This document shows, piece by piece, positions 1 to 7,425 of a stretch of 64,000 bases of DNA. The stretch covers positions 1,116,001-1,180,000 of the forward strand of contig OZ245761.1 in NCBI GenBank assembly GCA_965227535.1. The letters run 5' to 3'. The notes beneath the pieces were generated by a model. That model was not told where the DNA came from. It searched no databases and was given only the letters and a program-made list of their open reading frames with translations. Position 1 is the stretch's first letter. Every line of letters begins with the position of its first letter. The DNA is from SZUA-430 sp965227535 (GTDB lineage Bacteria > Pseudomonadota > Alphaproteobacteria > Micropepsales > Micropepsaceae). The translations under genes and the position numbers were made by a program.

Positions 1-914
1 CCGCCCGACATCTGCACGAAGCGTTCAAGCTTGTTGAGCACGACTTCCGGATCGAGCAACTCAGGCCGCACCGACGCGATGTCGAGCGCGAGGTTCTCCA
101 TGTCCGCCAGCAGCAGATCGCCGACGACGCCCATGTCCGTCTGGCTGAACAAAATCTCGTTCGTCCGCCGCGACATGACGCTCGCCAAACGCAGCGCCTC
201 CCACGGCCGCTTCAACCGCGCCAGCACCAGCAACCCGACATAGGGACACAACTCCGGTCGCCGCGCCGCCAGCTGATCGTAGATGTCGCGAATGAACTGC
301 GTGTGCTGCTCGGTCAGCATATCGATGCGCCGCGGCAGAAGTCCGCGCAGCGGCGACAACTCGCCGGCGCCGCCCAACAGCATCGCGATCTCTTCGATAT
401 CCGAGAGCGTATCTTCACTGCCGAATTTTGCGATAAGCCCGCGCCGCTCGGCGCTGCCCTCCGAGGCACGCTCCGTCACCGCACGTACCGTGGCAACGAT
501 CTCGGTCTGCAGCCGCAACACCAGATCGCCTTGCGCCTTGGACTCGCGAACCAGAATGGCGCGCGCGATCTGTGACTCAAGGTCGGCGAGCGTGACGCGC
601 AGCCCTTCTTTCGCCAGCCAACGCCACAGCGCCCGCACACTGGCGCGCGCGATCCGTCCCGGCTGCTTGAAGTCCCGCTCGTTGACGAGGAAATCGGAGA
701 ACGGTTCACACGCCAATCGTTGCGGCGAGGGAATCCGCCGCGCGTTCATACGCCGAAGCTGCGGCCGCAACCCGTCCAGGATCATATCGACGGGAAGCTT
801 CGTCTCGCCCGCCAGCCGCCCGCGCTCCACCGCCGCCGCCAAGGTCAGAGCTTTGTCCGACGGCAGCGAGGCGAGAAACTGCTTGAGCTCGTGCTCTTTG
901 ACGGGCAGCTGCAT
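1..914 (-). CDS. Conserved hypothetical helical protein (3' end outside window)
   Basis: An uninterrupted minus-strand frame runs from an ATG at 914 to the window edge, giving at least 304 residues. It begins MQLPVKEHELKQFLASLPSD. The sequence is soluble, rich in Leu, Ala, Arg and Glu, with no signal peptide or membrane segment and no motif I recognise. The composition suggests an all-helical protein. Codon use matches the neighbouring genes (G or C in most third positions), which supports it as real over the several shorter antisense frames in the same stretch. Function unknown; it may be a regulatory or scaffold protein, but nothing in the sequence shows this. Confidence 0.75.
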   Translation of the reverse strand, partial: MQLPVKEHELKQFLASLPSDKALTLAAAVERGRLAGETKLPVDMILDGLRPQLRRMNARRIPSPQRLACEPFSDFLVNERDFKQPGRIARASVRALWRWLAKEGLRVTLADLESQIARAILVRESKAQGDLVLRLQTEIVATVRAVTERASEGSAERRGLIAKFGSEDTLSDIEEIAMLLGGAGELSPLRGLLPRRIDMLTEQHTQFIRDIYDQLAARRPELCPYVGLLVLARLKRPWEALRLASVMSRRTNEILFSQTDMGVVGDLLLADMENLALDIASVRPELLDPEVVLNKLERFVQMSG

Positions 915-1063
915 CTGTGTTGCGTTCTATGCCCCGACGCCCCGGCCGCACGACCTTGGCGCGGATCTTAAAAGCCGCAATCCAAAACGTAGCGTTCGCG
1001 ATTTAATAATTTCTACTCCTGCCTCATCATCAGGCCAATCCTGGCGGAATTACGGATGACGGT

Positions 1064-1765
1064 TCAGTCGTTGCTATTGCCGCCGCCGCCCGACGAGCCG
1101 GCCCCGTCACCGCCGCCGGTACCGCCCTCCGTCCCGTGGTTGCGCTGCCCGAACGGATTGAGCCCGAAGTCGACCGCTTCCTCGCCCGCACTCCAGCTCT
1201 TGTTCTCGGGCGTGCCGATCGCACCGTCCGGCCCGATCTTGACCATGTCGCCCTGGCCCATCTGCACAGTCTGGCCCTTGCCGTTGTCGACGTAGCCTTC
1301 GCCGTGCTCGAAGAAGATCGTCCCGACGCCGTTATCGTCCGACTTGACCTTCACGATCGTGCCGCGAATGCCGATCGTCACCGACGGCGTCTGAAGCTTC
1401 ACCTGATCCTTGGGCATCGAGCCTGAGATGAAGCGGAACAGCCCGCGGGTCATCTTCAGCGTCTGCCCACCGGCGCCCTGCGCGCCGCCGAAGACGTAAT
1501 TGTCGACCACCACCGACGACGCCGATCCCAAGGTCAGCAGGCTGCCGTCGGTGAACTTGACCTCCAGCGCCCCCGACGGGACGGTCTCAAGCCGGGCGTT
1601 CTTGACCACCGGATCCAGCCGGTAGATCGGCGTCTTCGTCGCCTGGGGCATCGTTTGATAGGCGAACCGCTGAACCCGCGTCGCCTCGCCCACGTTTTCC
1701 GCCCAGGCAACCGCCGAAAGGCCCATCGTGGCCGGAACCAAAAGCGCCAGAACCGTCATTCGCAT
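1064..1765 (-). CDS. FecR-domain exported protein
   Basis: A 233-residue protein starting MRMTVLALLVPATMG with a signal peptide ending near AVAWA. The middle (about residues 55-160) has the FecR-type beta-rich pattern: LETVPSGALEVKFTDGS, a GSASSVVVDNYVF stretch, then LKMTRGLFRFISG and SVTIGIRGTIVKV. The C-terminus is a low-complexity Gly/Ser/Asn tail. FecR domains outside iron signalling are often found on single exported proteins that present a beta-sandwich in the periplasm; no ECF sigma factor or TonB receptor lies beside it, so the classic FecI-FecR pathway is not supported. The start at 1765 is chosen over an upstream ATG (1804) because it directly precedes the signal peptide and has AAAGGGG just upstream. 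Confidence 0.8.
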   Translation of the reverse strand: MRMTVLALLVPATMGLSAVAWAENVGEATRVQRFAYQTMPQATKTPIYRLDPVVKNARLETVPSGALEVKFTDGSLLTLGSASSVVVDNYVFGGAQGAGGQTLKMTRGLFRFISGSMPKDQVKLQTPSVTIGIRGTIVKVKSDDNGVGTIFFEHGEGYVDNGKGQTVQMGQGDMVKIGPDGAIGTPENKSWSAGEEAVDFGLNPFGQRNHGTEGGTGGGDGAGSSGGGGNSND

Positions 1766-1904
1766 GGGAGAGCCCCTTTCACGCAAAAGAGGCAGAGGCC
1801 GCAAAACACAGCCCCTGCCCCCACAGACTCGCGAATTTAGGCTCAGTAACCTTGCGCCGCAACGGCCCGCCCGCAGGCTTATGACCAGCGCTACACGCTG
1901 TAGG

Positions 1905-2057
1905 TTAAGCGATCGGAACGATCTCCACCCGCGCGGCAGGATAGGCCCGGCGAATGCGCGCTACCTCGATTGGGTCGGTCGTCACACGGACGGTTCCGCC
2001 AAAGGTCACCCGATAGGCGTACTTTGGCTTCGGCACCCCGAAATAAATCTGGCTCAT
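1905..2057 (-). CDS. 50-residue protein divergent from HTH regulator
   Basis: A short minus-strand gene beginning MSQIYFGVPKPKYAYRVTF and ending VEIVPIA. The ATG at 2057 is preceded by a strong GAGGAGAAG ribosome binding site, and the frame keeps the high-GC third-position bias of real genes. No signal peptide, membrane segment or cysteine. The predicted chain alternates beta strand and one short helix (DPIEVARIRRAYPAA), which would fit a small beta-alpha fold or a peptide-binding adaptor, but I do not recognise the family. It is divergent from the HTH gene at 2277 and the shared 220-bp spacer holds four matching palindromes, so the two genes are probably co-regulated. Confidence 0.6.
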   Translation of the reverse strand: MSQIYFGVPKPKYAYRVTFGGTVRVTTDPIEVARIRRAYPAARVEIVPIA

Positions 2058-2108
2058 GGGGTCTTCTCCTCATCAAACCAAACAACGGGAACGTGGCCCG
2101 CACGAGCG

Positions 2109-2222
2109 CGCACGAAGTGCGTCTGTTGGTTAATATGCACATCGTGCGCATTATGACAAGTGTATGACACGCACTCGGTGCGCTTTTCTGGCCGGGGTGG
2201 CTTCGCAACCGCACAACGTGCT
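2109..2222. promoter_or_regulatory. Four GCAC-N3-GTGC palindromes in a divergent promoter region
   Basis: Four copies of a short inverted repeat lie between the divergent genes: CGCACGAAGTGCG (2109-2121), TGCACATCGTGCG (2136-2148), CGCACTCGGTGCG (2170-2182) and CGCACAACGTGCT (2210-2222). All share GCAC-N3-GTGC with a three-base spacer; two have perfect five-base arms. Centres are 27, 34 and 40 bp apart. This is what an operator array for a small dimeric HTH protein would look like; the obvious candidate is the HTH protein encoded next door. Binding is inferred, not shown. Confidence 0.6.
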
Positions 2223-2276
2223 ATCGTCCGTATGCGGAAAGCTCTGCTCAAAACAAACAAATTGGTGGGTGCCCTA

Positions 2277-2591
2277 ATGAAGGGACACGACTTCAAGCGT
2301 TGGCGTAAAACCCTTGATTATTCTCAGAAAGACGCCGCCGAGATCCTCGGCCTGAAGCGTCGCGTCGTGCAGTACTACGAGAAGGGCGAACGCGACGGCG
2401 ACCCGGTGAAAATTCCGCGCACGGTGAGGCTCGCCTGCTACGCGATTTCGATCGGCGTAACCGACTATCACGGCCCCGAAAAAGAAAAGAAGAAAGACAA
2501 GGACCGCGAATCAGACGAAGCCCGCCCCGCGCCCGACGAGAAGAAGAAAAAGGGCAAGAGCAAAAAGAAGAAGAAGGACAAGGCGGAGTAG
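2277..2591 (+). CDS. HTH (XRE-type) regulator with lysine-rich tail
   Basis: A 104-residue protein. Residues 1-65 form a helix-turn-helix of XRE type: FKRWRKTLDYSQKDAAEILG followed by a recognition helix KRRVVQYYEKGER. The remaining 35 residues are highly charged and low in complexity, ending in runs of lysine (KKKKGKSKKKKKDKAE), probably a disordered tail that adds non-specific DNA affinity. The ATG at 2277 is preferred over 2160 or 2232 because the HTH begins right after it and GGTGGG lies at a suitable distance. It is divergent from a 50-residue gene with four palindromes between them, suggesting autoregulation. Targets unknown. Confidence 0.8.
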   Translation: MKGHDFKRWRKTLDYSQKDAAEILGLKRRVVQYYEKGERDGDPVKIPRTVRLACYAISIGVTDYHGPEKEKKKDKDRESDEARPAPDEKKKKGKSKKKKKDKAE

Positions 2592-2598
2592 GCCCTCC

Positions 2599-4002
2599 CT
2601 ACCCCCGCTCCACCGCCGGCAGATCGAGTACCGCGGCCAGCCCGCCGGGCTCAGACCGCCCAAGGGTCAGCGTCCCGCCGTAGAGCGAGGCGATCTCCTT
2701 CACGATGCCGAGACCCAAACCCGACCCCGGCTTGCTCTCGTCCAACCGCTCGCCGCGCTCGATGACGCGCTTGGCCTGCTCTTCGGTCAGCCCCGGCCCG
2801 TCGTCGCTGACGGTGACGGTCAGCCGCCCAGGTTTGCCCGGCGCGACGACGACGTTGACCTCGCCCTCCGCCCACTTGCACGCGTTGTCGAGCAGGTTGC
2901 CGACCATCTCTTCGAAGTCTGAACGGTCGCCGCGGAAGCTCAAGCCGTCCGGACAGTGCCGCTCGATCCGGATGCCGCGCGGCGCATAGATCTTCGACAG
3001 TGCCCGCGTCAGATCGCCGAGCATGGGCGCCGCCTCGGTCCGCGCACCGATCACCTTGGCCGACGCCACGGTACGCGCGCGCGTGAGGTAGTGATCGACC
3101 TGACGCCGCATCACCTGCGCCTGCCGCGCCACGCTCTCGGCCATCGGTCCCGTGGCGCCCTGCACCTCGTTCGCGATGACGCTCAGCGGCGTCTTCAAAA
3201 AATGCGCCAGGTTCGCCACGTGCGTCCGCGCCCGCGACACGACCTCGGCATTATGCGCAACCAGCGCATTGAGTTCATCCGCCAGCGGCTGAATCTCGGC
3301 CGGGAATTTCCCTTCCAGATGATCCGCCCGCCCCTCGCGAATGGCGGCGAGCGACTGCGACACCTGATTCAACGGCGCCAAACCCAACCGCACCAGCATG
3401 ATCATCAACCCGATCAACCCCGCACCCAAGATCGTCACCGACCAGAACAGCGTGTTGTCGAACTCCGCGATGTCGGCTTCGATGTCGGAGAGATCGCCCG
3501 CGACCGCGATACGAACGCGCGGGCCCACCTTGCACGCCGGCATGCCTTCGGCGGCCTCGGCCGGCGGCAACGACACCACCCGCTGAGCATAGCGCAGGCG
3601 CTGCTGCTTCGGTCCTGTCGCGTAATCCAGCTTGAGTTCGCCTTGCTTCTCGATCGGCGTCAGCGTCAGCGATTGATCCCAAAGCGAGCGCGACCGCATC
3701 ATCTGCTTGGGCCGCGGCTGGGGCGGATTGTCGATGGAAGCGATTTGCCAATACCAGCCCGAGAACGGGTTCATGAACCGCTCGGCGATCAGCGGCACCG
3801 GCATGATGACCGTCCCCGCGCAGTCGAGTTCGGCGACGGCGATGACGCTTTCCAGGTCGCCCAGCAGACGATTGTCGAAACCGCTCTCAGCCGATTGGCG
3901 GAACAGCGACGACAAGAAATAACTGCCGACCAGAAGCCCCAAGAGGCTCCAGCCGGCAGCGATAGCGCCGATACGAAATGCGAGTGAGTTAGTGCGTAGC
4001 AT
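2599..4002 (-). CDS. Sensor histidine kinase (PhoQ-like)
   Basis: A 467-residue inner-membrane kinase. TM1 spans about residues 9-29, a periplasmic sensor of about 155 residues follows, TM2 is about 186-205, then a HAMP linker. The phosphoacceptor is His267 in NLAHFLKTPLS; the catalytic domain has the N box NLLDNACKWA, G1 VSDDGPGLT and G2 GSGLGLGIVKE. These show an intact, active HisKA/HATPase kinase. The start at 4002 overlaps the last 14 bases of the response regulator gene, indicating translational coupling; the frame opens further upstream but only inside the regulator gene. The signal is unknown. The neighbourhood of PepSY proteins resembles envelope or metal-stress systems. Confidence 0.9.
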   Translation of the reverse strand: MLRTNSLAFRIGAIAAGWSLLGLLVGSYFLSSLFRQSAESGFDNRLLGDLESVIAVAELDCAGTVIMPVPLIAERFMNPFSGWYWQIASIDNPPQPRPKQMMRSRSLWDQSLTLTPIEKQGELKLDYATGPKQQRLRYAQRVVSLPPAEAAEGMPACKVGPRVRIAVAGDLSDIEADIAEFDNTLFWSVTILGAGLIGLMIMLVRLGLAPLNQVSQSLAAIREGRADHLEGKFPAEIQPLADELNALVAHNAEVVSRARTHVANLAHFLKTPLSVIANEVQGATGPMAESVARQAQVMRRQVDHYLTRARTVASAKVIGARTEAAPMLGDLTRALSKIYAPRGIRIERHCPDGLSFRGDRSDFEEMVGNLLDNACKWAEGEVNVVVAPGKPGRLTVTVSDDGPGLTEEQAKRVIERGERLDESKPGSGLGLGIVKEIASLYGGTLTLGRSEPGGLAAVLDLPAVERG

Positions 4003-4678
4003 CTGCGTCGGCGTCGGCGGCTCCTTCGTCGAGCTTATAGCCGAGCCCACGCATCGTATGAATGACGCTCACGCCGAGCTTCTTGCGCAGCCGCCCGACG
4101 AACACCTCGATCGTGTTGGAGTCGCGATCGAAGTCCTGATCGTAAAGATGCTCGACCAGCTCGGTCCGCGAAACGACCCGCCCTTTGTGATGCCCAAGAT
4201 AGGCAAGCAAGCGATACTCCAGCGACGTCAGCTTCACCGGATTGCCGTTGATCGTCACGCGCGCCGCACGCGTGTCGATGCGCAGCGGCCCGCACTCGAT
4301 GTCGGACGAGGCGATCCCTGCGCCGCGACGCAGCAGCGTGCGAATACGCGCCAACACTTCTTCGGTGTAGAAAGGCTTTGCCACGTAATCGTCCGCGCCG
4401 GCGTCGAGCCCTGCAACCTTGTCGCTCCACCGGTCGCGCGCCGTGAGGATGAGAACCGGCATCATGCGGCCCGCCTTGCGCCACTTTTCAAGCACGGTGA
4501 TGCCGTCCATCTCGGGCAGTCCGAGATCGAGGATGACCGCGTCGTACGGTTCGGTGTCGCCGAGGTGGTGACCCTCTTCGCCGTCCTTCGCCGTGTCCAC
4601 GACATAGCCCGTGTCGCGCAACGCTCCCGCGAGCAAACGCGACAAATCGGGATCGTCTTCGACTACAAGAATGCGCAT
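3989..4678 (-). CDS. OmpR-family response regulator
   Basis: A 229-residue regulator with a receiver domain (acidic pocket ED at 8-9, phosphorylated Asp51 in VILDLGLPEMDG, Thr79, Lys101 in AKPF) and a C-terminal winged helix (about 128-222, with RVVSRTELVEHLYD and the recognition helix SNTIEVFVGRLRKKLG). It is the cognate partner of the kinase that overlaps its 3' end. OmpR-family proteins bind tandem half-sites about 10-11 bp apart; TGAA-N7-TGAA pairs with an 11-bp period occur upstream of the two nearby PepSY genes (5073 and 5762), so these are its likely targets. The C-terminus has a short Ala-Asp repeat. Confidence 0.92.
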   Translation of the reverse strand: MRILVVEDDPDLSRLLAGALRDTGYVVDTAKDGEEGHHLGDTEPYDAVILDLGLPEMDGITVLEKWRKAGRMMPVLILTARDRWSDKVAGLDAGADDYVAKPFYTEEVLARIRTLLRRGAGIASSDIECGPLRIDTRAARVTINGNPVKLTSLEYRLLAYLGHHKGRVVSRTELVEHLYDQDFDRDSNTIEVFVGRLRKKLGVSVIHTMRGLGYKLDEGAADADADATH

Positions 4679-4690
4679 GTCTTCATCACC

Positions 4691-5047
4691 TCAGCGGCCG
4701 CCGCGCGTTTCAAGAATCTGACCCGTTTGCGCGTCGGCAAAAATGATCAGCACACGACCGTCAGGCGTGAGCCACTTGATCCGGTAGATCCACCGGCCGC
4801 CACGCTCAAACGGTCCATCCACGTCAAGATGGTGGCCGGGTATCTGACGGGCAATGTTCCCGAGCACGGCTTCGAGCGGCAGCAGCTGCTCCGGCCGTCC
4901 ACGATCCTCACCCCGCCCGCGCCCGCGATCCGCGACGAGAAACGAGTCGTCCGCCCGCGCCCCCAACGCATGCGGCCGCGCATCGGCAGGCATGGCCGAA
5001 GCCACCACCGAAATCACGACCAACATTGAACTGAGGAAACCACGCAT
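4691..5047 (-). CDS. Exported PepSY-domain protein
   Basis: A 118-residue protein with a signal peptide (MRGFLSSMLVVISVVASAMPADA). The mature part contains one PepSY-like domain: LLPLEAVLGNIARQIPGHHL, then GGRWIYRIKWLTPDGRVLII and the closing FADAQTGQILETRGGR. PepSY domains are periplasmic and are thought to bind or inhibit partner proteins. It lies 12 bp upstream of the response regulator gene in the same direction, so PepSY-regulator-kinase is likely one operon. A 37-bp element shared with the second PepSY-like gene (5865) lies just upstream, consistent with positive or negative autoregulation of the operon. Confidence 0.8.
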   Translation of the reverse strand: MRGFLSSMLVVISVVASAMPADARPHALGARADDSFLVADRGRGRGEDRGRPEQLLPLEAVLGNIARQIPGHHLDVDGPFERGGRWIYRIKWLTPDGRVLIIFADAQTGQILETRGGR

Positions 5048-5072
5048 GAGCCGATAGATAGTGTGGCCTCAC

Positions 5073-5109
5073 TGAACCCCGCATGAATAGGCCATCCAGA
5101 CCACATTCA
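5073..5109. promoter_or_regulatory. 37-bp shared element, copy 1
   Basis: TGAA at 5073-5076 and 5084-5087 (11-bp period), followed by GCCATCCAGACC (5091-5102) and TTCA (5106-5109). The copy at 5762-5798 has the same three blocks at identical spacing. It lies 26 bp upstream of the PepSY-regulator-kinase operon. Read from that operon the half-site is TTCA-N7-TTCA, typical of OmpR-family direct repeats. Proposed binding site of the neighbouring response regulator; not tested. Confidence 0.55.
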
Positions 5110-5297
5110 CCGCCGAACGCGCAACATTTGCGCCAATGGTTTAGCGGACCAAGCGAACACGCAAGTTAACTCAAATACGTGTCTTTGTGATCGTGGGCAC
5201 GTGTAAACCCGCGCATTTCATCACGCCAACAGCCCGGATTTGCCGGCAGACGCGCACCGGGTAGGCATGTGCACCGGACTGGCACGAGGGCCCGCTT

Positions 5298-5728
5298 ATG
5301 ACCACAGACATAGTTTCGCTGAGCCAAACCAACGTCGCGCTGTTGGACAAAATTGCGCCCGACGTGTTCGACAATGCCGTCGACCCCAAGTTCCTCTCGG
5401 CCTTTCTCGCCGATCCGCGGACATCATGGTCGTGGCGGTGCACGCCGGCGTTGTCGTCGGCATGGCGAGCGCCTTCGAATACTTCCATCCCGACAAGCCA
5501 TCGCAAATGTTCGTGAACGAAGTCGGCGTCACGCCGGCGCATCAGCGGCGCGGCATCGGGTGCAAGCTCGTCGAGGCGTTGTTGGCGACGGCACGCATGC
5601 GCGGTTGCGTGTTCGCATGGCTCGGCACCTCACCGGACAACATACCCGGGCAAGCCTGCTTTGCATCCGTCCCAGGCGTCGCGAAGCCGCAGACGTTCCT
5701 GCTCTACGAATGGGATCTTGAGACCTGA
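5298..5728 (+). pseudogene. GNAT acetyltransferase broken by a one-base frameshift
   Basis: An ATG at 5298 (GAGGG upstream) opens a frame encoding MTTDIVSLSQTNVALLDK through to AFLADPR, then loses homology. From about 5420 the -1 frame continues with IMVVAVHAGVVVGMASAFEY, the acetyl-CoA binding motif VTPAHQRRGIGCKLVEALL, and ends LLYEWDLET at 5728. Together they make one GNAT enzyme of about 143 residues of the AAC(3)-I-like type. Loss of a single base near 5418-5422 explains the break. A sequencing error is the other explanation; the rest of the protein shows no decay, so the lesion is recent or artefactual. Confidence 0.75.
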
Positions 5729-5761
5729 CCCACACCATTCAGCCAAAGCGCGCCGTGTCTG

Positions 5762-5798
5762 TGAACGCGTCGTGAATGAGGCATCCAGACCCTGTTCA
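5762..5798. promoter_or_regulatory. 37-bp shared element, copy 2
   Basis: TGAA at 5762-5765 and 5773-5776 (11-bp period), GGCATCCAGACC (5780-5791) and TTCA (5795-5798). Spacing is identical to the copy at 5073-5109, with the CATCCAGACC block unchanged. It ends 66 bp before the ATG of the exported PepSY-like gene at 5865, on the same strand as that gene. Relative to the transcribed gene it is in the opposite orientation to copy 1. Confidence 0.55.
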
Positions 5799-5864
5799 GG
5801 CACCGTGCTTCATTGTCCGCTTCATGGGTTGGGTGACCCAGGGACAACGAAAGGAATTACACAG

Positions 5865-6341
5865 ATGCGCAACACATTGATCGCAGCCGCAACGGCCCTC
5901 GCTTTGACGATGGGTTTCGCTGCGCCTTCCTTCGCCGACGACAATGGCTACGGCAACAAAACGCCGGGCGGCTCGTACGGCCAGAATCAGAAATACGACG
6001 ATGGCGCCTACGACCGCGAAGATCGCCCTGGCGACAGAGGCACGTGGCGTCGCGACCGCGACGACCGCAACTTCGACCGCAACGAGCGCCGCTTCGATCA
6101 GTGGGAGCGTGGCTGGCGCAACGACTTCGGGTCGGATTTCCGCGATCACAGGCCGCTGAGCTATCATCAACTCGTCCGCCGGCTTGAGCGCCAAGGTTAT
6201 TACGGCGTGCACAATCTTCGCAAGTCGCGCTGGAGCGGCGCTTGGCGCGCTTTCGCCTATACGGGCCGCGGACGTCCGGTGATGCTGCGCATTCATCCGT
6301 ACACCGGCCGCGTTCTCGACGTGCGCCCCATCTGGAGTTGA
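5865..6341 (+). CDS. Exported PepSY-like, Asp/Arg-rich protein
   Basis: A 158-residue secreted protein. The signal peptide ends at PSFADD; residues 25-95 are a hydrophilic, repetitive Asp/Arg/Asn stretch (DRDDRNFDRNERRFD), and the last 55 residues form a PepSY-like unit (SYHQLVRRLERQGYYGVHNL, then FAYTGRGRPVMLRIHPYTGR and VLDV). Start fixed by the signal peptide and by AAGGAA upstream. A 37-bp element shared with the PepSY-regulator-kinase operon lies upstream, so it is probably a regulon member. An intrinsic terminator follows. Role unknown; possibly an envelope stress or metal-responsive periplasmic factor. Confidence 0.75.
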   Translation: MRNTLIAAATALALTMGFAAPSFADDNGYGNKTPGGSYGQNQKYDDGAYDREDRPGDRGTWRRDRDDRNFDRNERRFDQWERGWRNDFGSDFRDHRPLSYHQLVRRLERQGYYGVHNLRKSRWSGAWRAFAYTGRGRPVMLRIHPYTGRVLDVRPIWS

Positions 6342-6361
6342 TCGACACAGCGTGACGACAA

Positions 6362-6391
6362 ACGCCGGGCTCACCGCCCGGCGTTTTTGTT
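6362..6391 (+). terminator. Intrinsic terminator
   Basis: Perfect nine-base stem ACGCCGGGC / GCCCGGCGT around loop TCACC, followed by TTTTTGTTT. It sits between the PepSY-like gene (ends 6341) and the convergent acyl-CoA dehydrogenase gene (ends 6396). Confidence 0.9.
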
Positions 6392-6395
6392 TGGC

Positions 6396-7421
6396 TCAAG
6401 CCGTGACGGAAGGCCAATACGCGTCGGCGCCGGCCGAGCACGCCGCACGACCCACCCGCTCGGCCCAATAGGACTCTGATCCGAACTCTGCCCGCCACGA
6501 CCACAGCCGCCGTGTCGCGAAGTGCAACGAGTGCTCCTTCGTGATTCCGATCGCGCCATGAACCTGGTGCGCGATCGATGCCGCGACACCTGCCGCCTCA
6601 CCGCAGCGAATCTTCGCAAGAGCCGCCGACTGACCGAGCGCCGCCGGTGCCTCAAGATCGGCAATGGCCGCCGACGCCGCCATGCCAGCCGCAGCCGTAT
6701 GTCCGGCAAGCACCGCAAGCTGCTGCTGGATCGCCTGGAAGCTCGCGATCGGTTTGCCGAACTGCACGCGCGTGCGGGCGTACTCGACGGTCTGCATCAG
6801 CACGCGCTCCAACGCGCCGGCGGTCGACATCGCCCGCAACGCAGCGCCGGCACACATCAATGCGCCCCCATCGATACCCGTCACCGTGGCACCCGCCGTG
6901 TCCCCGAAAACGAGATCGTCGCGCGCCTCGCCCGCAACGTTCACGCCCTCGGTCAACTTGCCGCGGCGCACCGCGATCAGCACACCTTCATCGCCGCCAA
7001 GCGCGCTGAGCAAGACGTTCGCCGCATGCCGCCCGAACGCCACACGCGTCGCGTGCCCCTGAACATGCGCATGATCGCCGTGCGTATGCGTGTGCCCGTC
7101 GAGCACCGCAAACGTCAGCGGCCCCTTCGGCACACGCACCTTGCGCGCCGCCAGAAGTCCGCGCGCCACGACCGTCTCGCCAAGCGGAATAGGCGCCAGA
7201 TGCCGCGCCGCTGCGCGCAACAGCGCCGACGTGTTCGCCGAACGCTCCTCCGCACTCGCATCGCGGTCGGCAAGCGTATCGAGAAAACCCGCCTCTTCAA
7301 CGGCATCCCACAACGCCGACGGCCACTCGCCGCCTTCAACGCGATGCAGTAGCTCCGGCGTCACATGCTGGCCGAACAGGCGATGCGCGGCGTCGTGAAT
7401 CAGTTGTGCGGTCTCGCTCAT
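6396..7421 (-). CDS. Acyl-CoA dehydrogenase family protein, short subunit
   Basis: A 341-residue protein of the flavin-dependent acyl-CoA dehydrogenase fold. Recognisable parts are the C-terminal helical domain with VEYARTRVQFGKPIASFQAI, the QQLAVLAGH helix, and IAHQVHGAIGITKEHSLHFA near the end. At 341 residues it is shorter than canonical enzymes (about 380), with a shortened middle beta domain (a His-rich loop GHTHTHGDHAHVQGH stands out). The gene starts 4 bp after the stop of a full-length paralogue in the same direction; such unequal pairs are known to form heteromeric dehydrogenases for steroid side chains and other bulky acyl-CoA esters. Substrate not readable from sequence. Confidence 0.85.
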   Translation of the reverse strand: MSETAQLIHDAAHRLFGQHVTPELLHRVEGGEWPSALWDAVEEAGFLDTLADRDASAEERSANTSALLRAAARHLAPIPLGETVVARGLLAARKVRVPKGPLTFAVLDGHTHTHGDHAHVQGHATRVAFGRHAANVLLSALGGDEGVLIAVRRGKLTEGVNVAGEARDDLVFGDTAGATVTGIDGGALMCAGAALRAMSTAGALERVLMQTVEYARTRVQFGKPIASFQAIQQQLAVLAGHTAAAGMAASAAIADLEAPAALGQSAALAKIRCGEAAGVAASIAHQVHGAIGITKEHSLHFATRRLWSWRAEFGSESYWAERVGRAACSAGADAYWPSVTA

Positions 7422-7425
7422 CGGC

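Noticed and set aside
2956..3987. Long plus-strand open frame of 343 codons inside the histidine kinase gene
   Set aside because: It is the antisense shadow of a well-conserved kinase; GC-rich codon bias keeps the opposite frame open. Arg/His-rich composition is typical of such shadows.
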